Positions 54,881 through 64,000 are shown, counted from the stretch's first letter. The stretch: 64,000 nucleotides of DNA from Falsochrobactrum shanghaiense (GCF_003149535.1 NZ_QGDB01000003.1:310001-374000), one strand, 5' to 3'. Made by a program: numbers and translations. The notes: generated from the sequence alone by a model not told the origin.

Positions 54881-54963
54881 GGAAACGTCCGGTCTTTATG
54901 CGCAATGAAAGGATTATGGGCTCAATAGCAACTAAAGGCTGATAAATCATCTTAAAAGTTAAA

Positions 54964-54983
54964 ACCCGCCTGCTATGGCGGGT
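54964..54983 (-). terminator. terminator of popZ (minus strand)
   Basis: ACCCGCC pairs with GGCGGGT around TGCTAT. On the minus strand it is followed by TTTTAACTTTT. It lies about 70 bp after the popZ stop and before valS. Confidence 0.7.
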
Positions 54984-55050
54984 CAGGGATAACTCTTCAG
55001 GCTTTAAGTTGTTGTTTTAAAGCATGTCGCCAGAGCGGTCGAAGCAGAAA

Positions 55051-55776
55051 CTATTTCTGGCCCCGGACCACCCGCTCAATTTCTTCGCGAACGAGCCGTT
55101 CGACCAGATCGGGCAGTTTCTCATCAAGCCAGTCCTGCAGCATCGGCCGCAATATATCGGCGGCAATGTCATCGAAGGAACGGCGCGGCTCGGAATGGAC
55201 CGCATGATTGAGATCCTGAAATGCCGCGGCAACCTGCCGTTCCGTCGTCTCTGACAAAATATGTCCGGCAGCACGCGGTCTGGAAGCGGCTTCATGGGAT
55301 GTCGCAGCTTTGGAAGGATCATTCGTCATGGTTTCGGTTTTCGACTCCATAAGAGGAACGGTTGTATCACTCTGTGTCGTTTCCAAATCCGCCTGTTCGG
55401 AAACCGGCGGCACCCACTCATCATGGTAATGATCATCATTCTGGGCGTCCAGAAGCGGCTCATCATCGGGCTGCTCCTGCGTCACATCTTGAGGCATCGG
55501 CTGCGCCGGTTCAGCAATCGGACCGCGCAATACAGGCTCTTGCGGGAAAACGTCACTTTTGGACACCGCCGGTTGCGAGGACAGCTCCTGAGCCAGATTG
55601 CCGGCTTTCTGCATACTCTCCGTCACTACCGGGCGGGGAAATTCAGCGACCTCACCGCGCGGTGAAAGTGGAGGCACAGGATGGTGGGAAACATCGCTTT
55701 CTTCAATAATACGACGAATGGAAGCCAGAATCTCTTCCATTGACGGTTCCCGTGCTGCGCTGGATGTCTGTGCCAT
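55051..55776 (-). CDS. popZ: polar organizing protein PopZ (DUF2497)
   Basis: The 241-aa protein forms a polymeric scaffold at the cell pole. The N-terminal helix EPSMEEILASIRRIIEE is conserved. The centre is acidic and Pro/Gln-rich and of low complexity, and the C-terminal helices (RSFDDIAADILRPMLQDWLDEKLPDLVERLVREEIERVVRG) oligomerise. It is longer than the Caulobacter form. The start at 55776 (MAQTSS) matches the family; 36 extra upstream codons are rejected. Confidence 0.9.
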   Translation of the reverse strand: MAQTSSAAREPSMEEILASIRRIIEESDVSHHPVPPLSPRGEVAEFPRPVVTESMQKAGNLAQELSSQPAVSKSDVFPQEPVLRGPIAEPAQPMPQDVTQEQPDDEPLLDAQNDDHYHDEWVPPVSEQADLETTQSDTTVPLMESKTETMTNDPSKAATSHEAASRPRAAGHILSETTERQVAAAFQDLNHAVHSEPRRSFDDIAADILRPMLQDWLDEKLPDLVERLVREEIERVVRGQK

Positions 55777-55940
55777 AGCTGTCCGTCTTTCCCAGATTGC
55801 CCATTGCTTGCAAAGGCAGAGAATCAATGGGTTAAGGGTAACGAACCTTGATCGATTTGAGAATCCCTTCGCGGAGGGTGTCAATCCGAACCCACAGCTT
55901 TATAAATTGTTAAGATTTGCGAATCCGCTTGCAAATCAAA

Positions 55941-55960
55941 AACGGCGCCTGAGCGCCGTT
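55941..55960 (-). terminator. terminator of bepC (minus strand)
   Basis: AACGGCGC pairs with GCGCCGTT around CTGA. On the minus strand it is followed by TTTTTGATTT. It lies 26 bp after the bepC stop. Confidence 0.82.
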
Positions 55961-55985
55961 GATGGTCAAGGAAGGTGCTTATCGA

Positions 55986-57359
55986 TCAGCGCCCGTCCGG
56001 CGTGCGCAGACCGAACCACTTGTCCTTTACAGCGTTATAATGCTCTTCAGGCTTATACTCGGCGACCTGAAGATTAAGATGCTGTGCGGTCATGCGGCCA
56101 GTGGCATTCAACAGAGCGTAGCTGGCGACAACCACGTCGTGTTCCGCCATAACAAGCGCAATCTGAACCGTGATCAGATCATTCTGTGCATTCAAAACAT
56201 CAAGGGTCGTGCGCTGACCGACGTTGCGCTCTTCAATGACGCCATCAAGGGCAAGCCGTGCGGCGGCAACTGCGTCACGGTTCGCGCTGACGGAAGCCCG
56301 AGCCGATTCAAGCTGCGACCATGCCGAACTGATTGCCTGACGCACCTGGTCCTGAACAATATCGACCTGAATGCGGGCCTGACCGAGCTGTTCCTTGGCC
56401 TGCCGTATTTGTGCCGACGTCCGTCCACCGGTGTAGATCGGAATATTGACCGCCACACCCACGGAAGCCGAGTTGCCGTCGCCAGCATTCGTTCCGGCAT
56501 AGGTATCAAGATGACTTGCGCTGGCAGTCAGGCCGACATTGGGCAGCAAAGCCCCTTCCCTTGCCTTGACATTATACCCTTGCGCGTTGACGGCATATTT
56601 TGTTGCAACGATGCCGGGATGGGAAGCAAGCGCACTGCTATAAGCATCATCGGGCGAGCGTGGCAAATTCCGCGCCGCAGAAGCGGTGGAAAGCTTGCCC
56701 GGCTGTGCTCCGATGACCTGCAAATAAGTTGCTTCAGCCGATTTGACGTTCGCACGCGCCGCATTGAGTTCTGCCAGCGCTGTCGAGCGCTGAGCATCCG
56801 CCTGCGCGACATCCGTTCGTGTTCCCTCACCCACTTCAAGGCGGGCGCGCGAAGCACGAACCTGTTCGTTCATGGCAGCGAGGTTCTTGTCACGCAGCGC
56901 AGCAATCTGGCGCAACTGGTAGACGTCCATATAGGCCTGAACAGCCTGCAAAAGCGTGTTCTGTTCGTCATTGCGCAGATTTTCACGCTGGGCATGGACC
57001 TGAGTTTCAGCCGCAGCAACATTATTCTTTGTCTGAAAACCATCAAACAGCGTCTGGTTCAACTGAATACCAAACGTACCCGTGGTGCGCGCATCGGATG
57101 TGGGGGCCTTGCTGCGACCGACATTATAGCTGCCGGTAATCTGCGGCCTGAAGCCGGACTTGGCTATGGCTACGTTTTCATCCTCAATGCGCACGCCAGC
57201 GCGTGATGAATTCAGTGTGGCATTGTTTTGGTAGGCCTTGGCAAGAGCGCCGTTCAGCGTTTCGGACAAGGCGGCCTGTCCCGATAAAACGGTGCCAGAC
57301 AACAATATTGCTGCCGCTACTAGTCGTCCTTTGTACGCCTTGAACACCGTATACCTCAT
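55986..57359 (-). CDS. bepC: TolC-family outer-membrane efflux protein
   Basis: The 457-aa exported protein forms the outer-membrane channel of efflux pumps and type I secretion. A signal peptide ends near residue 32 (QAALSE). Two OEP repeats follow (about 33-220 and 240-430), with long coiled-coil helices rich in Ala/Gln/Asn; YNVGRSKAP and GVAVNIPIYTGGRTSAQIRQA are typical. The start at 57359 (MRYTVFKAYKG) gives a proper signal; 11 upstream codons are rejected. The pcm gene upstream is the usual neighbour in this group. BepC is the Brucella name, applied by resemblance. Confidence 0.92.
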   Translation of the reverse strand: MRYTVFKAYKGRLVAAAILLSGTVLSGQAALSETLNGALAKAYQNNATLNSSRAGVRIEDENVAIAKSGFRPQITGSYNVGRSKAPTSDARTTGTFGIQLNQTLFDGFQTKNNVAAAETQVHAQRENLRNDEQNTLLQAVQAYMDVYQLRQIAALRDKNLAAMNEQVRASRARLEVGEGTRTDVAQADAQRSTALAELNAARANVKSAEATYLQVIGAQPGKLSTASAARNLPRSPDDAYSSALASHPGIVATKYAVNAQGYNVKAREGALLPNVGLTASASHLDTYAGTNAGDGNSASVGVAVNIPIYTGGRTSAQIRQAKEQLGQARIQVDIVQDQVRQAISSAWSQLESARASVSANRDAVAAARLALDGVIEERNVGQRTTLDVLNAQNDLITVQIALVMAEHDVVVASYALLNATGRMTAQHLNLQVAEYKPEEHYNAVKDKWFGLRTPDGR

Positions 57360-57422
57360 TTTAGAAAAGACAGATTGCACGATCAAAACCATGCGGTTCC
57401 GACGACCTTAATAACCTGTAAA

Positions 57423-57449
57423 CCCCGCCATTTCCATTGCCCGGCGGGG
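57423..57449 (-). terminator. weak terminator after pcm
   Basis: CCCCGCC pairs with GGCGGGG across a 13-nt loop. On the minus strand a short GTTTA follows. It may end the pcm transcript partly, allowing some run-through into bepC. Confidence 0.4.
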
Positions 57450-57501
57450 CAGTTTCACAAACAATTTAACCGACGTTGCAGAATTACCCCATCGATTGGC
57501 A

Positions 57502-58176
57502 TTAAAACTGGAACTGCTGCGCCCGCTCGAAACCGGGAAGCGGCTGTACGGCGGCATTGAAAGCGCCGCGTCCTGAGACAACTCCGTCTTCCTTGGTGTA
57601 AATGCGCGCAGTTCCGGCGTTTCCACGCCCTTCTACGACAACCAGACGTCCGCCTTCCTTGAGCTGATCAAACAGGGGCTGCGGAACAAAATCCACTGCA
57701 CCCTCAATCAGAATAACATCATAAGGCGCTTCCGAAGCGTAACCCGCGGTCAAATCTCCCGAAACGATCACAACATTGTCATGGCCGAGTTCCTGAAGTC
57801 GGGCGGTTGCAGCCGCTGACAATGCGGAATCACTTTCAAGGCCGATTACGGAGCCTGCAAGCTGCGAAAGGATCGCAGTCGAATAGCCGGTGCCGCAACC
57901 GACATCGAGCACCACATCATTCTTGCCGACAAGCGCAAGCTGTACGAGCTTGGCGAAAACTGACGGTTCCATGATGTAACGCGGCGCGGTGCCTTCGCTT
58001 TCCAGCAGCTGATCTTCATCAAGATAAGCAAGAACCTGGCGGGCTGCCGGGACAAAAACCTCACGCGGAACGGTCAAAAATGCATCAAGAACCGCCAGAT
58101 CGGTCACATCTCTGGTGCGAATCTGGTTATCGACCATCTTCGTGCGAAGATCCTGAAAATCGGCTGCCATAGCCAT
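57502..58176 (-). CDS. pcm: protein-L-isoaspartate O-methyltransferase family protein
   Basis: The 224-aa SAM-dependent enzyme methylates isoaspartyl residues in aged proteins. It has MVDNQIRTRDVTD at the N-terminus, VPREVFVP, the SAM motif VVLDVGCGTGYSTAIL near residue 90, and LIEGAVDFVPQPLFDQLKEGGRLVVV. The alphaproteobacterial form beside tolC often deviates from true Pcm, so the substrate could differ. Two starts (MAMAADF or MAADF) are possible. Confidence 0.87.
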   Translation of the reverse strand: MAMAADFQDLRTKMVDNQIRTRDVTDLAVLDAFLTVPREVFVPAARQVLAYLDEDQLLESEGTAPRYIMEPSVFAKLVQLALVGKNDVVLDVGCGTGYSTAILSQLAGSVIGLESDSALSAAATARLQELGHDNVVIVSGDLTAGYASEAPYDVILIEGAVDFVPQPLFDQLKEGGRLVVVEGRGNAGTARIYTKEDGVVSGRGAFNAAVQPLPGFERAQQFQF

Positions 58177-58386
58177 GCCTTACATCCTTCTTTATCGCCT
58201 CATGCGATGATTTTGCCTGCGGCATCCTCATGGCGGATAAACAACACCACGCCATAAGGAAACCATAAACGAGATTTGCCGCTGGTGTGGCAAAAATCGC
58301 CGCCACAGTCAATCAAACACCAAAGTTATGACATTGATGCTCGCCTGATGCATCAGCGATGCGGCATTTCATGCTGGAAATCGAAA

Positions 58387-58977
58387 TCAGGGCGCTTCAC
58401 AGCTTTCAGGGACGCTTTCCTCAATCGTCAGCGGTGATTTGGTCAGGGAGCCCGTCGTGATCTGCATAGGCCGATATGGCTGCGCCTCCTGAATGCCCGG
58501 ATTTGAAAGATGCACCGCATAGCAACCGCTAAAAACCTGCTTTTCGCCGCTATTGCTTTCCGACTCGATTGCTACCGGCACACTCCAGTAGATTTGCCCT
58601 GCCCCGCGATCCGGCTCGGTTTTGCGCACCGCTACTTTTACGCTTTTGGTGTCCGCATAGCCCTTCACGAAATTATCGAAATCCGGTTCGCGGGCATCTT
58701 CCTGATAGTAACTATAGGCGCGACCGTATTCCTTCCGGTTGATGGCATTGTAATAGGATTCGATCAATGCCTGCGGCGTGGAACGATCATCACGATAATC
58801 AGGCACAATGATCCCGTCAGCGGCATCCTGGGTTTGCTCGGACGGCGCCGTCTCTTCGACATTGTTTGATTGCTGCTCTTTGGTTTCCGCCGACAACGCT
58901 CCCGACTGAACGATCATGGTGCTGAAAAGACCGAGGATTCCGGCGCATATCAAAGGTTTGATCCGCTCTGCCAACAT
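58387..58977 (-). CDS. exported protein of unknown function, NTF2/SnoaL-like
   Basis: The 196-aa protein has a signal peptide (LICAGILGLFSTMIVQSGALSAE), a low-complexity Gln/Glu/Thr linker, then a domain starting TPQALIESYYNAINRKEYGRAYSYYQ, a pattern found in NTF2-like folds. The last residues include ESCEAP; together with FSGCYAV this suggests one disulfide. ATG 58977 follows a strong GAGGAGA; 13 earlier codons are rejected. It is probably periplasmic. Function unknown. Confidence 0.8.
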   Translation of the reverse strand: MLAERIKPLICAGILGLFSTMIVQSGALSAETKEQQSNNVEETAPSEQTQDAADGIIVPDYRDDRSTPQALIESYYNAINRKEYGRAYSYYQEDAREPDFDNFVKGYADTKSVKVAVRKTEPDRGAGQIYWSVPVAIESESNSGEKQVFSGCYAVHLSNPGIQEAQPYRPMQITTGSLTKSPLTIEESVPESCEAP

Positions 58978-59153
58978 CGACTTCTCCTCTTTCAAAAGTT
59001 TTTGCGCAATCCCCAAACGACAATCACGATTTGGTGCCTTGCAGTAATGATGTTACAACACTAACTGTAATGAAAACGTGGCAACGCTAGTTGAATTTGT
59101 GATGCTGCGCAACGCCGGACACTTCCCGGCTTTGGCCAGCATAATACCGGAAG

Positions 59154-59540
59154 ATGAAAATGGGCCGTTTCTCAGTCTTGACGCTTACCGACGCAGCTGC
59201 GGCGCGCACCAGTGAAATCATGGCCTCACGCGAGGATGCGCTAGGGCTTCGCGTCGGCGTGAAAAAAGGCGGTTGCGCGGGCATGGAATATACGATCGAT
59301 CTCGTTACCGACGCGAAGCCGGGCGATGATATTGTGGAAAAGGATGGAGCCAGGGTCTATATCGCGCCAGAAGCCGTTCTGTTTCTGCTCGGCACCCAGA
59401 TGGACTTCGAGGTAACCACCCTGCGTACCGGATTTGTTTTCAACAACCCGAACCAGACCTCGGCATGCGGCTGCGGTGAATCGGTCGAGCTAAAGCCGGC
59501 CTCGCCCGAAAGCCTGCAACAGGCACAGGGTGCCGCTTAA
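59154..59540 (+). CDS. sufA: A-type iron-sulfur carrier (SufA/IscA family)
   Basis: The 128-aa protein carries Fe-S clusters. The three cluster cysteines are in KKGGCAGMEY and the C-terminal SACGCGESV. LTDAAAARTSEIM marks the N-terminus. Length is slightly above normal because of a Pro/Gln tail. It stands alone here, convergent with rhlE. sufT is 4 kb away on the other strand. The start is ATG 59154 or 59160. Confidence 0.9.
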   Translation: MKMGRFSVLTLTDAAAARTSEIMASREDALGLRVGVKKGGCAGMEYTIDLVTDAKPGDDIVEKDGARVYIAPEAVLFLLGTQMDFEVTTLRTGFVFNNPNQTSACGCGESVELKPASPESLQQAQGAA

Positions 59541-59590
59541 GGCATGTTTCGAAAAGCGGACTGACTATTCCAACCGTTTAAACATAAAGA

Positions 59591-59625
59591 AAAGGCGGAG
59601 AAAACGATCTGTTTTCTCCGCCTTT
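59591..59625. terminator. bidirectional terminator between sufA and rhlE
   Basis: A perfect 15-bp stem AAAGGCGGAGAAAAC/GTTTTCTCCGCCTTT with loop GATCT, with T-runs on both readings. It can end both convergent transcripts. Confidence 0.92.
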
Positions 59626-59642
59626 TTAATTTACTGAAGACT

Positions 59643-61154
59643 TCAGATTCCGGTGGGGATCAGCATGAAGGCTGGAATATCATTGCCAAAACCGACCGGC
59701 ACCGGACCATCATCATCGTCACGGTCGCGGCGGCGCTTATGCGTTTCATGATGCGGCTTGCCACGGCGCTCTTCATTGGAAGGGCGGACCGTATCGCGAG
59801 GCTGTTCTTTATGCGCAGTTGCAACCGGTGCGGCTTCGCCAGCAGCACCACCCACATTCCTCGGCTGCTCTTTTGATCTGGCGTTGTTTTCCGACCGGGA
59901 CTTATCGTCCCTGCTCCGGCCACGGGCATTTCTGCCTCTGGGCGCGCTATCGGCAGTTTCGTCGGCGGCAGGCAGGGTCGAGAGATCCCCGTCGAGCCAT
60001 TCAATCTTTTCGCCGATCATATCCTCAATGGCCGCCAGGTATTTCGTGTCGGAAGGCGTCACGATGGTAAATGCCTTGCCGGAACGACCGGCACGACCGG
60101 TGCGTCCAATACGATGCACATAATCTTCCGCATGGATGGGAACATCAAAATTGAAAACATGGCTCACATCGGGAATATCGAGGCCGCGCGCCGCCACATC
60201 GGACGCCACGAGCAACCGTAATTTTCCGTCCTTGAAATTTGCCAGCATCGTCATGCGGGCGCGCTGATCCATGTCGCCATGCAAGGCACCAGCATCAAAT
60301 TCGTGCCGGGTCAGCGAGCGGAACAGTTCAGATACATCTTTCTTGCGATTGCAGAAGATGATCGCATTCTTGAGTGTGTCGCCTTCCGCGCGGATGAGAT
60401 CGCGCAGGGCTGCTCGCTTGTCCCAATCCTTTTTGCCCGATTTGACCAGACGCTGCGTGACGGTCTTGGCAGTGGATGATGCCTTGGCAACCTCGACCCG
60501 CACCGGAGAATGCAGGAACTGCTCCGAAAGCTTGGTAATTTCCGGCGGCATGGTGGCTGAAAAGAAAAGCGTCTGGCGCGTGAAGGGGATCAATTTGCAG
60601 ATACGTTCGATGTCGGGAATAAAGCCCATATCGAGCATGCGATCTGCTTCGTCGATGACGAGAATCTCAACGCCGGTCAGCAACAGCTTGCCACGCTCGA
60701 AATGATCCAGAAGCCGGCCTGGCGTTGCAATGAGGACATCGGCACCGCGCTCAAGCTTGCGCTCCTGCTCATCGAAGGAAACGCCGCCGATCAGAAGAGC
60801 AACGTTCAGGCGCTGATTGACGCCGTATTTCACGAAATTCTCTTCGACCTGCGCTGCGAGTTCGCGCGTCGGCTCCAGAATGAGCGTGCGCGGCATGCGC
60901 GCGCGTGCACGGCCCTTCTCCAGCAGATTGAGCATCGGCAGAACGAAAGAAGCCGTCTTGCCCGTTCCGGTCTGGGCGATGCCAAGCACGTCCTTGCGTT
61001 CGAGCGCAGGAGGGATGGCTCCAGCCTGAATAGGAGTGGGGGCGGTGTACCCTGCCGCTTCGACCGCAGCGAGCACTTTCGGAGAAAGACCGAGTTCGGC
61101 AAATGTCGTCAATGGAGGCGTAGCTCTCTGTTCTTGGAAATGAGGTCCACCCAT
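59643..61154 (-). CDS. rhlE: DEAD-box RNA helicase, RhlE type
   Basis: The 503-aa ATP-dependent RNA helicase has the Q motif (FAELGLSPKVLAAVEAAGYTAPTPIQ), Walker A AQTGTGKT, PTRELAAQV, DEAD in VIDEADRMLDMGF, SAT in FFSATMP, and HRIGRTGRAGRSG. The C-terminal 120 residues are basic and low complexity (RGRNARGRSRDDKSRSENNARSKEQ), likely for RNA contact. It would act in RNA folding or degradation, often in cold. It stands alone. Confidence 0.93.
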   Translation of the reverse strand: MGGPHFQEQRATPPLTTFAELGLSPKVLAAVEAAGYTAPTPIQAGAIPPALERKDVLGIAQTGTGKTASFVLPMLNLLEKGRARARMPRTLILEPTRELAAQVEENFVKYGVNQRLNVALLIGGVSFDEQERKLERGADVLIATPGRLLDHFERGKLLLTGVEILVIDEADRMLDMGFIPDIERICKLIPFTRQTLFFSATMPPEITKLSEQFLHSPVRVEVAKASSTAKTVTQRLVKSGKKDWDKRAALRDLIRAEGDTLKNAIIFCNRKKDVSELFRSLTRHEFDAGALHGDMDQRARMTMLANFKDGKLRLLVASDVAARGLDIPDVSHVFNFDVPIHAEDYVHRIGRTGRAGRSGKAFTIVTPSDTKYLAAIEDMIGEKIEWLDGDLSTLPAADETADSAPRGRNARGRSRDDKSRSENNARSKEQPRNVGGAAGEAAPVATAHKEQPRDTVRPSNEERRGKPHHETHKRRRDRDDDDGPVPVGFGNDIPAFMLIPTGI

Positions 61155-61362
61155 CCTGTCATCGCAGCCGCGTCATGGGCGCAGGAACCAAGGCAGAAAA
61201 GGCGTCTGCGACGCCAGAAGCGTCTTCACACAGCATCGCCTACGTCCGAAGCGGGCAAAAGTCAACTAAAATACCGTCGCAAAATATAAAAATGGCTTTT
61301 TACAGGTATTTTGTCGCGCTTCTTATCATTTGAGACCCCGAAACTACTCGCGTTGAAGGCAA

Positions 61363-62136
61363 TCAATGCCTGAATTGTTCTGTCAGAATGCGCTCATCCC
61401 AGGAATGGTTTTTGTCAAACAGAATTGCAGCTTCGCTATCGGGGTCCTCGCGCACAGTAACGGAACGCACCGATTTCACTTCGCTATTGTCTGCAACTGC
61501 ATTGACGGGCCGCTTTTCCGTTTCCAGAAGGTCCATCCGAACCGTCACATGTTTGGGCAGGAGCGCGCCGCCCCATCGGCGCGGGCGAAAGGGACTGACC
61601 GGAGTAAGCGCCAGAAGCTGGGCTTCGAGTGGCAGGATCGGCCCCTGCGCCGAAAGATTATAGGCTGTAGACCCTGCGGGGGTTGCAACCATCACGCCAT
61701 CGCATACCAGCTCTTCAAGCCTTACCTTGCCATCGATGGTGATACGGATTTTCGCCGCCTGATAAGACTGCCTGAAAAGCGATACTTCATTGATCGCCAA
61801 AGCGACAAAAGGCGGCGCATTTTCCGTTTCGGCGATCATTTCGAGCGGACGGATCGTTTCTTTCTGGGCGGCATGAATGCGTTCAGGCAAATCATCCACG
61901 CTGAATTCGTTCATCAGAAACCCGACAGAGCCGCGGTTCATACCATAAACCGGCTTGCCGCTGTTCATGAAATCGCGCAACGCCTGCAACATGGTGCCGT
62001 CGCCGCCCAGCGCCACGATTACATCCGCATCTTCCGCCGCAGCATGCCCGTAGCGCTTTACCAGCTCTTTTTGCGCATCCAGCGATTCTTCGGTTCCCGA
62101 TGAGAGAAAATGGAGCGCCTGGGGTCTGTCTTTCAT
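61363..62136 (-). CDS. nadK: NAD kinase
   Basis: The 257-aa enzyme makes NADP from NAD. The motif [15 protein letters not shown] holds [17 protein letters not shown] and [22 protein letters not shown] are the NAD-site segments. The start at 62136 ([10 protein letters not shown]) gives the usual length; nine further codons (MPWPSETEN) are possible. It is a single gene, divergent from tRNA-Thr. Confidence 0.94.
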   Translation of the reverse strand: MKDRPQALHFLSSGTEESLDAQKELVKRYGHAAAEDADVIVALGGDGTMLQALRDFMNSGKPVYGMNRGSVGFLMNEFSVDDLPERIHAAQKETIRPLEMIAETENAPPFVALAINEVSLFRQSYQAAKIRITIDGKVRLEELVCDGVMVATPAGSTAYNLSAQGPILPLEAQLLALTPVSPFRPRRWGGALLPKHVTVRMDLLETEKRPVNAVADNSEVKSVRSVTVREDPDSEAAILFDKNHSWDERILTEQFRH

Positions 62137-62275
62137 ATTTTCCGTCTCGCTGGGCCACGGCATGTTTGGTTTTGAGCGTTATATTGGCTATCATATGGCG
62201 AACTGGCTTACCATGACCCTGCCTGTGTGAATTTTTGCTTTACACGCGCGGTATATATGCTAATCGGACGCGAGT

Positions 62276-62351
<76 letters not shown>

Positions 62352-62521
62352 CAAGAACCTTATAAATATGCCGACACTGGTGGTTCTTCTGCGCAATCCA
62401 TTTTTATTGCGCAATCCCCTTTGAATACATGCGTATGATTTAATACAGCATTTAATTACCTTATTAATTTTAAATATTAATCTTAATATTATAAATCAAT
62501 ATTATTGGACATATTTGATAA

Positions 62522-63493
62522 ATGAGCAATCATCATATCTGTATTTCTGTGGCTACTCGCAACAGGCCAAAAATGCTGGGCGAGCTTTTTTCTTCATTCG
62601 TTCACCTGACAGAGCCGGAGAATGTTCGTATATCTTTCCTGGTGGTGGAGAATAATCCTGTCTGTACGCTCAGTACATCGATAGAAGGTTTCCGGGCATC
62701 GATGCCGGACAAGGATATTGAATATCTACTTGAAAGTAATATCAGCATAGCTGCCGCAAGAAACCGGAGCCTTGAGCACGCTATTGAGAAGAACTTCGAT
62801 TTGCTCGTCTATGTAGACGATGACGAAATTGTCGAGCCCGATTGGCTTGTCTGCCTGCTGAGAGAACGCGATCGCCTCGATCTCGACATTGCAGGCTCCC
62901 CGGTGCGTCCCAGGCCCTTCGATGCCAATCTGAATTTCTGGCAGAGGATCGTATGGTCGGGCATTGAACGCCACGCTTACAAATCGGAAGAAAAGTGCCG
63001 TCGGCGATGCGCTCAGGGTCAGGGCGGTTCAATCAAGCTTGCGACGGGAAGTTGGATGGGGCGGCTCGATTTTTTCCGCAAGACCGGGTTGCGTTTCGAT
63101 TCCCGCCTTGGGCTGACGGGAGGCGAAGACTGGAATTTATGGGCGCAGGCCAAGGCGCAGGGCGCCAAAACCGGCTGGGCCTGCGATGCTATCGTCTATG
63201 AGATCGTCCCCCCGGCACGCCTTTCGCTAGCCTATCATTTCCGGCGCAATCGAGATCACAACATCACGGAATTCGGCGCACGATACCGGGAAAACCCCAA
63301 ACGCGCATTGCGGCAACTTCCTGCCAAGATTCTAGGCCGGCTGCTCAAGTTCATCATTGTCTTGTGCTCAATCCCCTTCAAAGGCGGATGCGCACTCATC
63401 TCATCGGCGATGGCTTTGGGAGGAGCAGTTGGCCTGATACAAGCCTGCTTCGGAAAAAGTTCGCGGCATTATGCCAATACGACAGGCTTCTGA
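62522..63493 (+). CDS. family 2 glycosyltransferase
   Basis: The 323-aa GT-A-fold enzyme moves a sugar from a nucleotide sugar, probably to a surface glycan. It has ICISVATRNRPKMLGEL, the metal-binding VDDDE near residue 100, ATGSWMGRLDFFRKTGLRFDSRLGLTGGEDWNLW with a GGED acid, and a hydrophobic C-terminal stretch (LLKFIIVLCSIPFKGGCALISSAMALGGAVG) that may anchor it to the membrane. It resembles ExoM-type enzymes. It follows a very AT-rich 170-bp gap after tRNA-Thr, and is alone, which hints at acquisition. Donor and acceptor are unknown. Confidence 0.85.
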   Translation: MSNHHICISVATRNRPKMLGELFSSFVHLTEPENVRISFLVVENNPVCTLSTSIEGFRASMPDKDIEYLLESNISIAAARNRSLEHAIEKNFDLLVYVDDDEIVEPDWLVCLLRERDRLDLDIAGSPVRPRPFDANLNFWQRIVWSGIERHAYKSEEKCRRRCAQGQGGSIKLATGSWMGRLDFFRKTGLRFDSRLGLTGGEDWNLWAQAKAQGAKTGWACDAIVYEIVPPARLSLAYHFRRNRDHNITEFGARYRENPKRALRQLPAKILGRLLKFIIVLCSIPFKGGCALISSAMALGGAVGLIQACFGKSSRHYANTTGF

Positions 63494-63507
63494 CCCGGAT
63501 ATAACAA

Positions 63508-63526
63508 AACCCCGACAGGCGGGGTT
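63508..63526 (+). terminator. hairpin after the glycosyltransferase gene
   Basis: AACCCCG pairs with CGGGGTT around ACAGG, 15 bp after the stop. A short TTCGTT follows on the plus strand; on the minus strand the tail is TTTTGTTAT, so it could also end sufT. Confidence 0.65.
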
Positions 63527-63559
63527 CGTTAGAGCATTTTACTGGCGACAGGCAGCTGA

Positions 63560-63979
63560 TCAATACCAGCCGACTGCGACCTGTGCTTCCTCCGACATGC
63601 GGTCCGGCGTCCATGGCGGATCGAAAGTCATGGTCACTTCGACAAAGGAAACGCCTTCGACCGCGCCGACGGCATTTTCCACCCAGCCGGGCATTTCACC
63701 CGCGACGGGACAACCGGGTGCTGTCAGCGTCATCTCGATTTTGACCACACGGTCATCTTCAATGTCGATCTTGTAGATCAATCCGAGTTCATAAATATCG
63801 GCAGGGATTTCCGGATCGTAAACTGTTTTGAGCGCGGCGATTATGTCGTCCGTCATCCGCAGCAATTCATCCTGCGGTATGGTGGATGCGGAAAAGGCCG
63901 CATTTTCACCGGTGGAATCTGGCGCGTCCGTAGTATGGGTTTCAGCCGGCTGCACTTGTTTTTGTTCCATAATGGTCAT
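63560..63979 (-). CDS. sufT: SUF system Fe-S assembly protein SufT (DUF59/MIP18)
   Basis: The 139-aa protein has the DUF59 core: IIAALKTVYDPEIPADIYELGLIYKIDIED, then MTLTAPGCPVAGEMPGWVENAV with the conserved cysteine, and VTMTFDPPWTPDRMSEEA. A Gln/Thr-rich N-terminal tail of about 35 residues precedes it. SufT helps in Fe-S protein maturation. It is probably the last gene of a suf operon that lies beyond the right edge. ATG 63970 is an alternative start. Confidence 0.88.
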   Translation of the reverse strand: MTIMEQKQVQPAETHTTDAPDSTGENAAFSASTIPQDELLRMTDDIIAALKTVYDPEIPADIYELGLIYKIDIEDDRVVKIEMTLTAPGCPVAGEMPGWVENAVGAVEGVSFVEVTMTFDPPWTPDRMSEEAQVAVGWY

Positions 63980-64000
63980 CCGAAAAATCTTTTTGCCTTC

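Overview
The window looks like chromosomal DNA of an alphaproteobacterium of the order Rhizobiales. The best fit is the Brucella/Ochrobactrum (Brucellaceae) group. The basis is gene content and protein resemblance: a cyclic beta-1,2-glucan exporter of the NdvA/Cgt type, a BepC-like TolC next to an isoaspartyl methyltransferase, PopZ, ATP12, a glnB-glnA pair behind a sigma-54-type promoter, and RIME-like palindromic intergenic repeats. The genus is inferred from memory of these families and was not checked by a search.

Left housekeeping block (1-17012): the 3' end of an unidentified gene, bifunctional NAD(P)HX repair enzyme (nnrD), glnB-glnA, ATP12 chaperone, an RluC-type pseudouridine synthase, ndvA, then a long minus-strand run (MBL hydrolase, tatD, metG, holB, tmk, D,D-carboxypeptidase, rlpA, lipid kinase) and tRNA-Gly(CCC).

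Genomic island (17048-38353, about 21.3 kb): a tyrosine recombinase has split the host tRNA-Arg(CCG) gene in its anticodon loop. The 3' part remains at 17013-17057 and the 5' part at 38344-38385. The two parts together rebuild a tRNA with a paired anticodon stem. The island carries its own intact tRNA-Arg(CCG) just inside the right end, and paired TGCTTACG repeats at both ends. The left half is defence cargo: a DUF1883-TIR protein with a 65-aa companion, and a three-gene minus-strand operon (RecB-like nuclease/RNase H-like/SF1 helicase fusion, McrB with an apparent EVE-like insert inside its AAA+ module, McrC). A WYL regulator is divergent to that operon. A second WYL regulator, like those that control defence systems, is cut off by an IS21-family element whose other side cuts another gene, so cargo has probably been deleted there. 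The right half is a mobile-element maintenance block: ParB-like protein, ArdC antirestriction protein, DUF2958 protein and three small unknown proteins. Three of these genes (a 182-aa unknown, parB and ardC) share a roughly 86-nt leader that folds as a nested hairpin with compensatory changes, ending at the Shine-Dalgarno sequence. This is the strongest candidate for an undescribed or under-described regulatory system here.

Right housekeeping block (38386-64000): tRNA-Val(CAC), an L,D-transpeptidase, class I fumarase, a DUF971 protein, moaA, an EamA transporter overlapping mobA-mobB, a polar amino-acid ABC importer without a local ATPase, a beta-hydroxyacid dehydrogenase, a FadL-like porin, valS, popZ, bepC, pcm, an exported unknown, sufA, rhlE, nadK, tRNA-Thr(UGU), a family 2 glycosyltransferase and sufT. 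No CRISPR array, rRNA operon, prophage structural genes, relaxase or type IV secretion genes were seen.
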